Positions 53,010-63,617 of a stretch of 64,000 nt of DNA are shown here, one piece after another. Under the pieces are notes generated by a model. The model was given only the letters and a program-made list of their open reading frames with translations. It searched no databases and was not told the DNA's origin. Every line of letters begins with the position of its first letter. Position 1 is the stretch's first letter. The position numbers were made by a program, and so were the translations under genes. The stretch covers positions 35,130,139-35,194,138 of the forward strand of contig CM059563.1 of the NCBI GenBank assembly GCA_030386875.1, given 5' to 3'. Origin of the DNA: Morinoia aosen. Lineage: Eukaryota; Arthropoda; Malacostraca; Amphipoda; Talitridae.

Positions 53010-54307
53010 AATGTACAAGGAGTTCGTGGGCTCGAACTCAGGACTAGAGATCACCGCGCCAACACGCTATCGACTGCGCTACCGATCACCCTAAAAGGTG
53101 ACCGAAGCACAACGAAAGCAATGTTTTTGGCACAGTGAAAGCAGGCGCACTGTCCTGACAGATATATAATTCCCATATGTATCGAGAGCTCAAAGTCTAG
53201 TCACCCCCAGAAACAGTTAATTCTGGTACGGGAAGACACTGCTTCCACAAGGTTTTTTTCAAATGAAATAAATGTACGAGGAGTTCGTGGGCTCGAACTC
53301 AGGACTAGAGACTGTGCCTAAAACATTGCTTTCGTTGTGCTTCGGTCACCTTTTAGGGTGATCGGTAGCGCAGTCGATAGCGTGTTGGCGCGGTGATCTC
53401 TAGTCCTGAGTTCGAGCCCACGAACTCCTCGTACATTTATTTCATTTGAAAAAAACCTTGTGGAAGCAGTGTCTTCCCGTACCAGAATTAACTGTTTCTG
53501 GGGGTGACTAGACTTTGAGCTCTCGATACATATGGGAATTAAATATCTGTCAGGACAGTGCGCCTGCTTTCACTGTGCCAAAAACATTGCTTTCGTTGTG
53601 CTTCGGTCACCTTTTAGGGTGATCGGTAGCGCAGTCGATAGCGTGTTGGCGCGGTGATCTCTAGTCCTAAGTTCGAGCCCACGAACTCCTCGTACATTTA
53701 TTTCATTTTAAAAAAACCTTGTGGAAGCAGTGTCTTCCCGTACCAGAATTAACTGTTTCTGGGGGTGACTAGACTCTGAGCTGTCGATACATATGGGAAT
53801 TAAATATCTGTCAGGACAGTGCGCCTGCTTTCACTGTGCCAAAAACATTGCTTTCGTTGTGCTTCGGTCACCTTTTAGGGTGATCGGTAGCGCAGTCGAT
53901 AGCGTGTTGGCGCGGTGATCTCTAGTCCTGAGTTCGAGCCCACGAACTCCTCGTACATTTATTTTATTTGAAAAAAAAACTTGTGGAAGCAGTGTCTTCC
54001 CGTACCAGAATTAACTGTTTCTGTGGGTGACTAGACTTTGAGCTCTCGATACATATGGGAATTAAATATCTGTCAGGACAGTGCGCCTGCTTTCACTGTG
54101 CCAAAAACATTGCTTTCGTTGTGCTTCGGTCACCTTTTAGGGTGATCGGTAGCGCAGTCGATAGCGTGTTGGCGCGGTGATCTCTAGTCCTGAGTTCGAG
54201 CCCACGAACTCCTCGTACATTTATTTCATTTGAAAAAAACCTTGTGGAAGCAGTGTCTTCCCGTACCAGAATTAGCTGTATCTGGGGGTGACTAGACTTT
54301 GAGCTCT
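53010..54307. mobile_element. Palindromic tandem SINE array, 1298 bp
   Basis: Flanked by a 12-bp duplication CAAAACTGATTC (52998-53009 and 54308-54319); removing the insert restores the Mag frame. It consists of about 1.1 unit in inverted orientation (53010-53310) followed by about 3.8 units of 261 bp head-to-tail (anchor TTCGGTCACC at 53341, 53602, 53863 and 54125). Each unit has Pol III A box-like TAGCGCAGTCG and B box GAGTTCGAGCC (for example 53366 and 53408). Units are nearly identical. Confidence 0.9.
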
Positions 54308-54319
54308 CAAAACTGATTC

Positions 54320-55180
54320 TTATTGTTTGCCGAGAAGCTTGTCTTCGAAATATGATTCGTACATGTCATCTGATTCACAGTCTAACGTTAAAGAAACAGT
54401 TCATCTTGATGTGTTGCCTAATTCAATTCCCGTATTTTTTAGAGCACGCCTTGTTCCCGTAAGACTAAAAGACTCTGTCAAACCCGAACTGGAGCGCTTG
54501 CAGAGTATGGGTAAAATTTCTAAAGTGTATGATAGCCAATGGGCATCTCCTACCGTTAATGTTCTAAAGTCTGACGGCAGTGTAAGAATCTGAGGAGATT
54601 TTTCAGCCTCCATTAACAATTGGTAAAATCCCGTTCAATCTTTCCTACCTGTTATTGATGATGCAAAGTCTCAAGTCGGCGACACGAAGTGTTTTTTCAA
54701 AATTGATTTGTTAAATGCGTTTCTGCCAATTCCTTTGGACGAAGAATAAAAAAAATTACGACCATTAACACCTCGGAAGTTTTATTTATGTACAATTCTT
54801 ACCTTATGGTTTGCGTGCAAGTCCCGGCAATTTTCAAGCGTTCATGTTCTTGAGGTTTTGTCTGTCCTCAAAAATGTTGGAATTTGCTTAAATCTCTCGA
54901 AATGTGCCTTTCTAACTGATCATGTGTCATATCTAGGATACGTTTTCGATAACAAAGGTGTTCACCCTAATCCTGAGAAAGTAGATGCAATTCTCAATGC
55001 TTCTGTTCCTAAAAACCACAAACAGTTGCAAGCATTCATTGGATTGTGTAATTTCTATAGTCATTTTGTACCTAACTTTTCTCATGTCATGCATCCTCTG
55101 GATTTGCTACTAAAGAAAGATGTATCTTTCCAGTGGACTCCAAAACAGGATAAAAGTGTCCATATAATCTAAGATATCTT
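54320..55180 (+). pseudogene. Mag reverse transcriptase, active site deleted
   Basis: Reads VKETVHLDVLPNSIPVFFRA, LVPVRLKDSVKPELERLQSM, SQWASPTVNVLKSDGSVRI, then KCFFKIDLLNAFLPIPLDEE, then after a gap VLSVLKNVGICLNLSKCAFL and HKQLQAFIGLCNFYSHFVPN. The block that should carry the YLDD box is absent near 54845: the frame jumps from NFQAFM to VLEVLSVL. Stops at 54591, 54623 and elsewhere. Confidence 0.9.
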
Positions 55181-55194
55181 TTGTTCGCATGAAC

Positions 55195-55712
55195 CTCTAA
55201 AATTGGTTGATCCCAACCATGAAACTCTTCTTGAAACTGATAGTTCTGGCTATGGGGTTGCTGCCGTACTTGTGTAACGCGTTGATTCTTCTCATGATTG
55301 GTGTCCTGTTTAATTTGATTCAAGATCTCTAAATAATGCAGAGCGAAACTATTCTAAGATCGAGAGAGAAAGAGCCTTAGTGTTGTTTTTGGCGTCGAAA
55401 AATTCTTGAAATTTTTTCTTGGTGGCAAGTTCCTTTTTCATAACGATCAAAAACCTCTTTGTAAACTTTTTGTACATAACAAAAGCGTACCTCTCAATTG
55501 TTCCGCTCGTATTCAAAGATGGGCTCTCAAACTTTTCCAGTTTGACTGTTTCCAGCTTTTCGAAAGGTAAATGTAACGCAAATAGCGATTGTCTTAGTAG
55601 GCTCCCTCTACCCACAACTGGAACAGAACTAGAACCGTACGAACTGATCTTTGCAGTGAACTCTCTCGATAAAACTCCTATTACGTGTGAAAATATAAAA
55701 ACTCGTGGATAA
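55195..55712 (+). pseudogene. Mag RNase H region
   Basis: LLETDSSGYGVAAVLV carries the first RNase H Asp; SRSLNNAERNYSKIERERAL the Glu; then LFHNDQKPLCKLF and NANSDCLSRLPLP. Interrupted by stops and one frameshift. Confidence 0.85.
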
Positions 55713-55879
55713 TCATAGGTACGAATCATAAATTTTTATCCATGAGTTTTAATATGGATAGTGAATTATGTCAACTCAAGTAATACCTAAAGTTTGGCAT
55801 GCCTCCTAAACCTAATCCTAATATGTCTAAATATGAGAACTTGCTACCTCAGATGACTATCATGAAAGGTTTTATACTT

Positions 55880-56510
55880 TATAAAGAAAGGTTTTAATTC
55901 CCAAGTCATTACGTAGTTTAGTTCTTGAAACATTTCATGGTGGACATCCTGGATTTGTGGCATGAAGTAGTTGGCCAAATCTGTTATTTGGTTTCCCGGA
56001 ATGGATAAAATTCTTGAAGACATCGTAAAATGTTGCCCTCAATGCCAATTAAATCGAGCAAAACCAAACTCTAGAAACGTAGAATGGCGTACTCTTTCTC
56101 GTCCTTTTGAACGTATTCATGTTGATCACTTTTTGTAGAAGAATAAAATTGTTTTCATTGCTTTAGATGCATCATCTGAATATATTGAATGCGAAGTTGA
56201 ACCATCCACGAGTGTGTCAGGTACTATTTATGCTTTGAGAATGATTTTCAGCAGAAACGGGTTGTGTGATGTGCTCGTAAGGGATAATGCTTCTAACTTT
56301 TCATCTCAAGACTTGATAATTTTTCTAATTTCTCATGGCATTGAGCACCTCACACCTCCGCCTTATCCTACAGCCAGCAATGGCCAAGCTGAGAGGAGGA
56401 AAAGGGTCATCAAAGACCTCACGAAAAAACTCTCTGCTTCCGAATCGTTCAAATCCCGTCTAGCAAAGCGTTATTTCAATCACATTATATTCCTCTACGG
56501 CGAAAACTGA
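55880..56510 (+). pseudogene. Mag integrase, N-terminal and core
   Basis: A diverged zinc-binding part (ETFHGGHPG, CCPQCQLNRAKP) is followed by a core whose open frame 56214-56510 has LVRDNASNFSSQDL (Asp) and PYPTASNGQAERRKR (Glu). The frame is cut near 56508 by an insertion and resumes at 58211. Confidence 0.85.
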
Positions 56511-56835
56511 GGGTTGCAATAGAATTAAGTCGTCATGAAGAGATCAGGTGTAAAAAGAGGATTAGGCAATCAGTTTTATTGAAGAAAACCCAAGCACGCA
56601 TTTGATCAGCGCTTTTTTAAAACAATGTTAAAATGACTAAGTCGAAATAAAGCGATCTTGGCCTCTAAATCAGAACATAAACTTCAAGTTAATACGGTAA
56701 CACTTAGATTACATTAAGGTTTTCTTTATTCAATAGTTCTAAGACGCCACACAACGTTTAATTTAAGGTTAATGCACAGTGACGGTACGCCGGAGGTACA
56801 CGGTGGGCCCCGTTACACCTCGGGTCGACTGCGCC

Positions 56836-57064
56836 GTCTGTTTAATGACTGCGACGTGCGCCACCGGTGGTACACGGAGGCAATTTTCATAATGCTGCTG
56901 ACCGACCATTAGTCGCCAATTCAATTTTCACATATACTTAATCTGTGCTTAATGAAGGCACGAACCAGTTCATGTTTGGTATTTTCAAAATAATTTACCA
57001 CAATTGACTTTAAATTTGAGTCTGGCCTTGAACCTAATATTTAGTAGTCGCATTCAAAGTGTTA
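56836..57064. mobile_element. Diverged piggyBac-type MITE
   Basis: TTTAATGACTGCGACGTG at the left and its near complement (GTAGTCGCATTCAAAGTGTT) at the right, with interior GGTGGTACACGGAGGCAATT and CTGCTGACCGACC shared with the MITE at 9141-9351. Confidence 0.7.
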
Positions 57065-57117
57065 AAACCTAATAGAGGATATTCAGAAACAGGTCGCTTG
57101 CCAACGGCCTTAAACAC

Positions 57118-57447
57118 TTGCAGCTCGAACGCCCGCCAGCCCTCGTAGCACTTGTGGCCTCTCTCCAGGTCCGCACCGAACCGACAGCCACTGACGGTCA
57201 GCGTTTAGCTGACTGGAAGACAGTTGACACCCCTACGGCCCTCCTCTCGTCCTGCGACGAACGGATGGACAGTAACGAACGGTCGTCGTCTAGCCGATTG
57301 GAAGACGGCTTGGCACACTTTTACTCAGTCGGTCAAAGGGAGGCACTGTTCGAGAACAGGGCCATCGCTAGAGTAGCTGGAAAAAATATCAAGGCTAGAA
57401 AAGACCGCAATTATTGTAATAATAGTAATTGTGAGGAATTCAAGTAA
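57118..57447 (+). other. Open frame of unknown nature
   Basis: A 109-codon GC-richer open frame with a loose repeat of L-D-W-K-T and R-L-E-D-G-like stretches. No known domain. It lies within an insertion in a dead element, so it is probably not a gene. Confidence 0.2.
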
Positions 57448-58210
57448 TGGTTGGACAAGAAATAAGAAAAATTCAAAGATCAGATATTAGTACCTTGTAA
57501 CCAGAGGCTGTTGCAACCGTAGACCCAGTCGACCAGCAGAGACTCTCCAAACGTATACTATGTATGGAAAGAGAAATTAAAGATAAGGATATTGAAAACA
57601 GACAAGGTCAATTAAATAAGTGCAGCAGTTATGTTCAGTTCTTAAGTAATGTTTACGTAAATTATTCGATACCCACCTAAGGAAATGGGGCCCTCAGTGT
57701 GTTAACTTGCAGAACAAAGTGATGGATGACGATACAAAGTAGTCATGAGATCAAGATGTTAAGTAGAGTCAAGTAATTCAACATCAAGTGCCCCCAAGGT
57801 TGAGGACAGTCAAGCCGTCGCCCAGCAAAACCAAGTGCAAATAACACTCTCAAACAAGAGCTGGGAGAACGAATATTGAGACAAGCTCAAGTAACGTAAA
57901 CCTAATTAACAACCAAATACCCCAATTACTAAATCTATACCAACTTTAATAAACAATGACAATATAAACAGAAAAACTCCAGCGACTCCACAACCAAAGC
58001 CACAGTGAAGGATCACACGGTATAAGGACGAGTAACCACCAGCGCCACATACGACCGCCCTTACAGGGAGAAGGTCTGACAAACAAGGTAGTGCGACCAG
58101 AGGCCAGGAAGCGTCCGTTCTCGTCGATGGCTAACGAACAAGTACAGAAACAGGCAAACACCTCTCTGAGGAAACCAGCACTGGGACAAATAATTAAGGA
58201 TTTAATTTAA

Positions 58211-58675
58211 AAGGCTAACCTCACGCACACCCTGTGGGGATTTTTCCCAAACCTCATAGTGTCACAAAAATTGCTCCCTCTGTTGCGCTCAACAATCGTA
58301 AATTTGTTACCTTCAGAGATAGAGTTAATCCTAAATATTCTGTGTCCAGGTCTAAGCCTATGCATGTAACTCAATTTGATGTCGGTGATCATGTTCTTGC
58401 TCTGAATTTAAGAAATGGTCTCAAGTGGCTGAAAGGAATTGCTGTTAATATTTAAAGTTGCTGTTAATATCTTTCAGGTTCAAATCTTAGCATTAAATGT
58501 AATCTGGAAGAGACACTCTAATCAGCTGCTTCATTCTTCTGGTAATTTGGGATCTATCAGAAGTAAGCCTGCTGCTGAGCCTTCCGCTTTGCAGCCTGTT
58601 AGCAAGTCACCTGTAGAAAATAAACCTCGTAAATCAGGTAGAATAACTAAACCTGTAATGCGAATGGAGTGTTGA
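58211..58675 (+). pseudogene. Mag integrase C-terminal part
   Basis: WGFFPKPHSVTKIAPSVALN, HVTQFDVGDHVLALNLRNGL and KWLKGIAVNI correspond to the C-terminal DNA-binding region of Mag integrases. A short duplication of GTTGCTGTTAATAT with a stop separates it from VQILALNVIWKRHSNQLLHS and a basic tail (ENKPRKSGRITKP) that ends at 58675. Confidence 0.85.
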
Positions 58676-58706
58676 GCTCTTTCTTCCTTTTGTCATATAT
58701 TCATCT

Positions 58707-58720
58707 AAAGGGAGGGAAAT
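58707..58720 (+). promoter_or_regulatory. Polypurine tract of the Mag element
   Basis: AAAGGGAGGGAAAT directly before the 3' LTR; priming site for plus-strand DNA. Confidence 0.85.
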
Positions 58721-59019
58721 TGTTGTATACTAAAATATGCGTCGTAATAATGTGGCACTGGTTTTGTGAGTAAGAGCTCCGGAAGCTGTTGTTACGCTCC
58801 TCTTGCGAGCTCCGGAAGGTATTGTTACTCGCTTCTTGCCTGACTTCCGGGCACGGCTGATTTTGAGAGGAACTCTGTCACCGACAGCCGCCCATTACAC
58901 TGATACGTGCTTCCCAGTATTTCCTTACTCCTGTCTTGGTAGTCTAAAGCTACTGAAACTGTAGTTTGCAGCTACAGCTAAATAACCCTCATGTTGTGTT
59001 GAAAAGAAACTACACAACA
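58721..59019 (+). repeat. 3' LTR of the Mag element, 299 bp
   Basis: TGTTGTATAC to CTACACAACA, with an inner repeat AGAGCTCCGGAAG / CGAGCTCCGGAAG. The 3' half matches the 5' remnant. Confidence 0.92.
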
Positions 59020-59230
59020 AACGGTGATACTGATTTGCTCAATTTTACCTCGCTCTGTAAGTATTATATGAAATCTGAGGTAAATTCATGCCGTTCATCA
59101 AGGTATTTAAGCTTACAGCTGAGAGAAGCCTTTTAATGTTAAAGGAAGAAATCGAGGAACAGGGAGAGCGTGGGTCGGCCGTGAACAATGACGTCTTTGT
59201 AACGGTGTGTTACGCTTAGTGATGCTCTGA

Positions 59231-61044
59231 GTTTAAACAATTCAAACAATTTAAACAATTTATTTACCACACGAGATACAGAGGTAGAATGTTACTTAAG
59301 TCTAGTACAATGGACAAGTTTGAATATAGCTACCTGTGGGCCCGAATAAGTTCAGCGACTTCTGGGGCATCCTACCATCAACATTATTCTAAGGTGTAAA
59401 ATAATGTTTAACCTAAATCACTTAACCTAGCATTAGACTGATCAGTGAGATAATTTACTCGATATCAGATATTTCATTTTACAATATAGGTTATATGGAC
59501 TATATTTAACAGAATATTCGATAAAAGATTTAACAGCAGGCTGAAGGCAAATTACATATTACATATTACCCATGGCAAATTTCATTATTGGAAACAGTCA
59601 TGTATGAGACAAGATTTGACTTGGTGATCTTACACGACTAATATTCCGATAGGAAGTGAGTCTCGAGATTTCTTTTGAATACCTTGTAAGAATTACTTTC
59701 ACGGATCTCCGCAGGTATTGAGTTTCAAGTTTTAGTTCAAACAAAGAGGATACTGTGTTGCGACCGGGCCTTTGAATAATAAGGAAGCATGAATTTACTT
59801 CTATTTCGGGTTAAATGGTCGTGATGACCAGTTTGCGCACTTAATAATAGTTTCAGGCTATTGTCGCCATCATTTCTTAATGTTTTGTAAATGAAATTAC
59901 AAATGGAGATTTTGTAGAGATCTGAAAGTTTAAGTATTTGTAAATTTTTGAATGAATCATTTGTGTGAGCATTATATTCTAGATTCTTTACCGCTCTGAT
60001 TGCTTTTTTGCTGAGTAAAAATTATATTGGTTTTATTTTTATCAGTTCCGTGCCATGCTTCTATTCCGTACTGCAAGTATGGTGAAATGAGCGTTCGGTA
60101 GAGCATTCGTAATGCTGTTTCAGGCAGGTAATTTTTAACTTTATTCAGGATTCCGATGGATTTCGATAATTTAGAACTAATATGAGCGATGTGCTCTTTA
60201 AAGGTCAGATGTTTATCTATTATGATGCCCAGAAACTTGCATGAGTTGGTTTCTTCGATTTCACCTTCGCCAATTTTTATGTGTGGGAGAGATATGCTTT
60301 TCTTGTATGAGAATGTAATATATTTTTTTTATCGATGTTGAGCCTTATTTTATTAGCTTTAAGCCAAAATGAAACCTTATGGAGTTTATTATTTATACTT
60401 TCCGCAATCATAGCGGGATTTTGGCTCGGAAGGACCGTAGAAAGCGTGCTGTCATCGGCAAAAAGTATGAATTTGAAAAATGATGTTGATTTGATATCAT
60501 TTATAAATATCAGAAATAGGAGAGGCCCTAGGACAGACCCTTGTGGAACTCCATGGCTAATTGTCTGTGGGTCCGATTTTGCGTCGTCAACGACAACGTA
60601 TTGCTTCCGATTTGTAAGGTATGATTTGAACCAATCATGGGCAATTCCTCGAATGCCAAAACAGTGTAGTTTCGAGAGTATTATCTTATGGTTCACACAG
60701 TCGAATGCTTTTCGAAAGTCAAGAAAAACGGAGAAAACAAGCTTTCCTTCATCTATATTAGAGTAAAGGTACTGTAAATGATTTAACACAGCTTGTGACG
60801 TTGATTTCTTAGAACGAAAACCGTATTGTCCGTCATAGAGAAAAGATTTTTGTTCAAAATACGAATACACTTTTTTAAACACAATTTTTTCAAATATTTT
60901 GCTCATAATTGGTAAAACAGAGACAGGTCTATAATTATTAATGCAGTTTTTATCACCATTTTTAAAAATAGGGGTGACTGTCAGTTTTGAGAGAGTTGGG
61001 GAAGATACCTTGAGAAAGTGAATGGTTGATAATATTAGATATGG
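59231..61044 (-). mobile_element. CR1/L2-like LINE family A, 5'-truncated copy
   Basis: Minus-strand copy of the family at 11.2-16.5 kb, starting within the RT (about 61044) and ending with the tail of TTTAAATTGTTTGAATTG-like units at 59231. It keeps the 3' UTR without the LTR insertion and so acts as the empty-site control. Confidence 0.9.
60277..60906 (-). pseudogene. LINE family A reverse transcriptase, second copy
   Basis: A 209-codon frame with [40 protein letters not shown] and the intact catalytic box FILFADDSTLS. A frameshift near 60320 ends the frame; the remainder of the C-terminal region continues in another frame to about 59700. The 5' end is truncated, so it is inactive. Confidence 0.93.
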
Positions 61045-61459
61045 GAAATTTTACGTGTTCCCTTTACCACGTTAACTGGTATCTAATTGAAATGATTATA
61101 ATTGTGATAAGGGGAACATTAAAACAAAATAGACATGGATTTGATTGTATGGTACCTTCATTAATTTGTCTGTACCTAGCCGACCCGCACCTTCCCGAGG
61201 TGATACCGTTAGTATAGCCAGCTGTGTTCTTGTACAATCTAGATTGTAACTGATTATATTGCTTATAAATTTTTCCATTCAACTAGTTTTCTGGCTAGAA
61301 CCAACGCGGGCGGTGCCCTTTACCATCAGGGTCTTTTTCTGTATTTTTGGAGTAGTATTAAGAAATCTTAATTGTAATATAGGGTGTTAGTACGTAAATT
61401 TTGTTTGTGGGCCCTTGCCTAGCAAGGACCCCTCCCTCTTTTTCTGTAAAACTTGAAAG

Positions 61460-62271
61460 ATGGAACCTACACAACCGATGGAAACGTCAGTGGAGGGACC
61501 TCTGAGAACGTCAGTTGTCGGAGGAACCTACCAGAAGAAGAAGATAAAATACGTCCCTTTCCAACTTACTGAAGAACAGTACTTCCCGAGGTACTTTGCT
61601 CTAAACTTCGAAGCAGAGAAGAAAAAGACTGTGAATCCCTTTGCAATCATAGAAGAAATCATGACTCTAACCGGAGAAAAACCCAAAAGACTCTTCAGTG
61701 TGAGCAGGGAAGTGATGGTGGTGGAGGTGCGGAGCGAGCGTCAGGCGGGGAAGATGGCGGAGCTCACCAGTGTTGAAGATGTGCCGTGCCGGACCGAAGA
61801 GTATAATCGTTTCAACCACTCGGTGGGACTGATATACATTAACGAATTTGACATCACTGATCTAGAAGACTTCAAAATGGGACTTCAGGAGGAATACAAT
61901 GTGGAAGATGTAACCCCAGCAACTTTTATAAATCTCGAAATCCTGAAACGCAAGCTTTCCTTGTATCATTCAGACAGCAATATGTACCATACAATATATA
62001 TATTCCAGGAGAAAGACAAGATACCAGAGTGTACCCATTAAAAAACAAACCCATGATGTGTCATAACTGCCAAATGTATGGACACATAGCAAAGAGATGC
62101 CGCAGTAGCGTAACCATTTGCAGGAGTTGTGCAAGCATCGGCCACTCCATCCACAACTGCGAGTCTAACGAAGAGAAATGCCACCATTGTGGAGGCTCAC
62201 ACGCAGCAGGAAGTAACCTGTGTAAGAGAGAGTTGGAGGAGAGGAACGTGTTGCAGATAATGCAAAAATAG
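61460..62271 (+). pseudogene. LINE family B ORF1, first module, frameshifted
   Basis: Starts MEPTQPMETSVEGPLRTSVV; an RNA-binding-like region contains PKRLFSVSREVMVVEVRSER and HSVGLIYINEFDITDLEDFK. A slip in an AT-repeat near 61995 moves to the frame that gives GERQDTRVYPLKNKPMMCHN, then three zinc knuckles (CHNCQMYGHIAKRC, CRSCASIGHSIHNC, CHHCGGSHAAGSNLC). It ends at TAG 62269, but the frame stays open beyond it to TAA 62392. Confidence 0.9.
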
Positions 62272-63432
62272 AAGGTAACTTTGCGAAGGGCCAAGCAAAT
62301 CAATGAGGGTACAACAGAAACTGGAGCAATGGGACCAGCCAGCAAATATATCACACATTTCGACTGTAAAATGAACGAGTTCGACAGGCGATAAATGTCT
62401 CCATGGCATCTAGAAAAATGCATTGCAAACCACCTTGGGAGCAAGCCGAAATCCATAAGATCAAGTCGTAAAACGGTGTTCACCGTGGAAGTGAATAATG
62501 CTGAACAAAGCCAAAAAATGAAGCAACTTAAAGAATTGAACAAACTGCCAGTTACTGTGGAGGAGAACCTCAAGTTTGGTATCAATAAAGGTCTGATTTA
62601 CATCTACGAATACAATATGAACAACTTCGAGCAGTTCAAACGAGGGCTATTGGAAAAATGTGGAATACAAGATGCCGTTGAAGCAAGTTGGATAAAACCC
62701 AGCAACGTACACGCGAAACCCTTACTCATCTCCTTCAGACAGTCACCAATACCAGAATACCTCGATATACCTGGGGAACAAGCAAAAACAAAAGTTTATG
62801 AAATCAAACCAAAACCAATAATGTGCAAAAAATGTCTCAAATATGGCCATGGGGTAAAATACTGCCAAGGAGAAGAAACCTGCTCAAGATGCAGTGAGCC
62901 AGGACACGCAATAAACCGCTGTAGCTCTGAAGTAAATACCTGCTACCACTGTGGGGACGGACATATGGCGGGCGATAAAGCTTGTCAGAGAAGAAAGGAG
63001 GAAGAGGAAATAATGATCATACAGAGCAGAGAAAGAGTCTCCAAAGGACAAGCTAAACTGTTGTTCAAACAAAGAAATCCGCATTTTATAATGAATTACT
63101 CAAGGGTTGTTACTAAAGGTAGCATTGGGGATGCAACTGGTACCGTCAACACTAAAAAGCGACAGCGCTCAGGAGACGAGGAAGCAGAAATAACAAGCCC
63201 TAAACAAAAAGCAGAAGATCCTGGAGACAATGTGGTGGGCAGAGGAAGCGGATGGCAGGCTGTTCGTGAAAGAACGAGCGGTAGGACGGAAGTAGTCTGC
63301 GAAAGTCCCACCACTGGAAGAATATACACCACCACAGTTGACCTTCATCTAAAGTCGACCACCCCAGAGGAAGAAAAGAAAAACCGAAGCAAAGATGAAG
63401 ATAAAAACTCCGGAAATAAACACAAACAATAG
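62272..63432 (+). CDS. LINE family B ORF1, second module
   Basis: In the same frame as the end of the first module. A degraded start (SKYITHFDCKMNEFDRR, stop 62392) leads to the 345-codon open frame from ATG 62395. It repeats the architecture: an RNA-binding-like region (SIRSSRKTVFTVEVNNAEQS, GLIYIYEYNMNNFEQFKRGL), IPGEQAKTKVYEIKPKPIMC, three knuckles (CKKCLKYGHGVKYC, CSRCSEPGHAINRC, CYHCGDGHMAGDKAC) and a charged C-terminal tail rich in Lys/Glu. It would bind element RNA as a nucleocapsid-like protein. Confidence 0.85.
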
Positions 63433-63617
63433 AAAAGTGGTACAGACGCTGACAGAAACATGTATGAGGAAGAGCTGAGACAATCTAATTCACTGGGAAA
63501 GACCAAACCACATTTTAAATCGCGCGACACATCAGGAGAGAACCGTGGACGGAGATCTCCTAGAAAAGGCCGAGCAGGTGAGAATGATCAACGAAAACAT
63601 GGAAATCACGGAAGGAA

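Larger units (their letters stand above)
56510..58210. mobile_element. Unclassified 1.7-kb insertion in Mag integrase
   Basis: Interrupts the integrase between a SSTAKT-like stretch and WGFFPKPHSVTK-like sequence. It contains a diverged piggyBac-type MITE (56836-57064) and an open frame at 57118-57447. Ends and target duplication are not clear. Confidence 0.55.
51454..59019 (+). mobile_element. Mag-type Ty3/gypsy retrotransposon, decayed
   Basis: A 5' LTR remnant 51454-51599 (146 bp), PBS, gag, protease, RT, RNase H, integrase, purine-rich tract and full 3' LTR 58721-59019 (299 bp, TGTTGT...ACAACA). The standard Ty3/gypsy order contrasts with the element at 36-45 kb. Two insertions split it: an inverted/tandem SINE array (53010-54307) in the protease-RT linker and an unclassified 1.7-kb piece (about 56510-58210) in integrase. 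The RT active-site box is deleted and all frames carry stops. Confidence 0.9.

Noticed and set aside
53356..53440. Functional tRNA genes in the 53-54 kb repeats
   Set aside because: A and B box-like motifs are present, but I could not pair a proper anticodon stem, and each lies in a 261-bp repeated unit with a non-tRNA body. A SINE fits better.
57118..57447. Host gene in the Mag element insertion
   Set aside because: No domain, no splice context, and embedded in an insertion in a dead retrotransposon.
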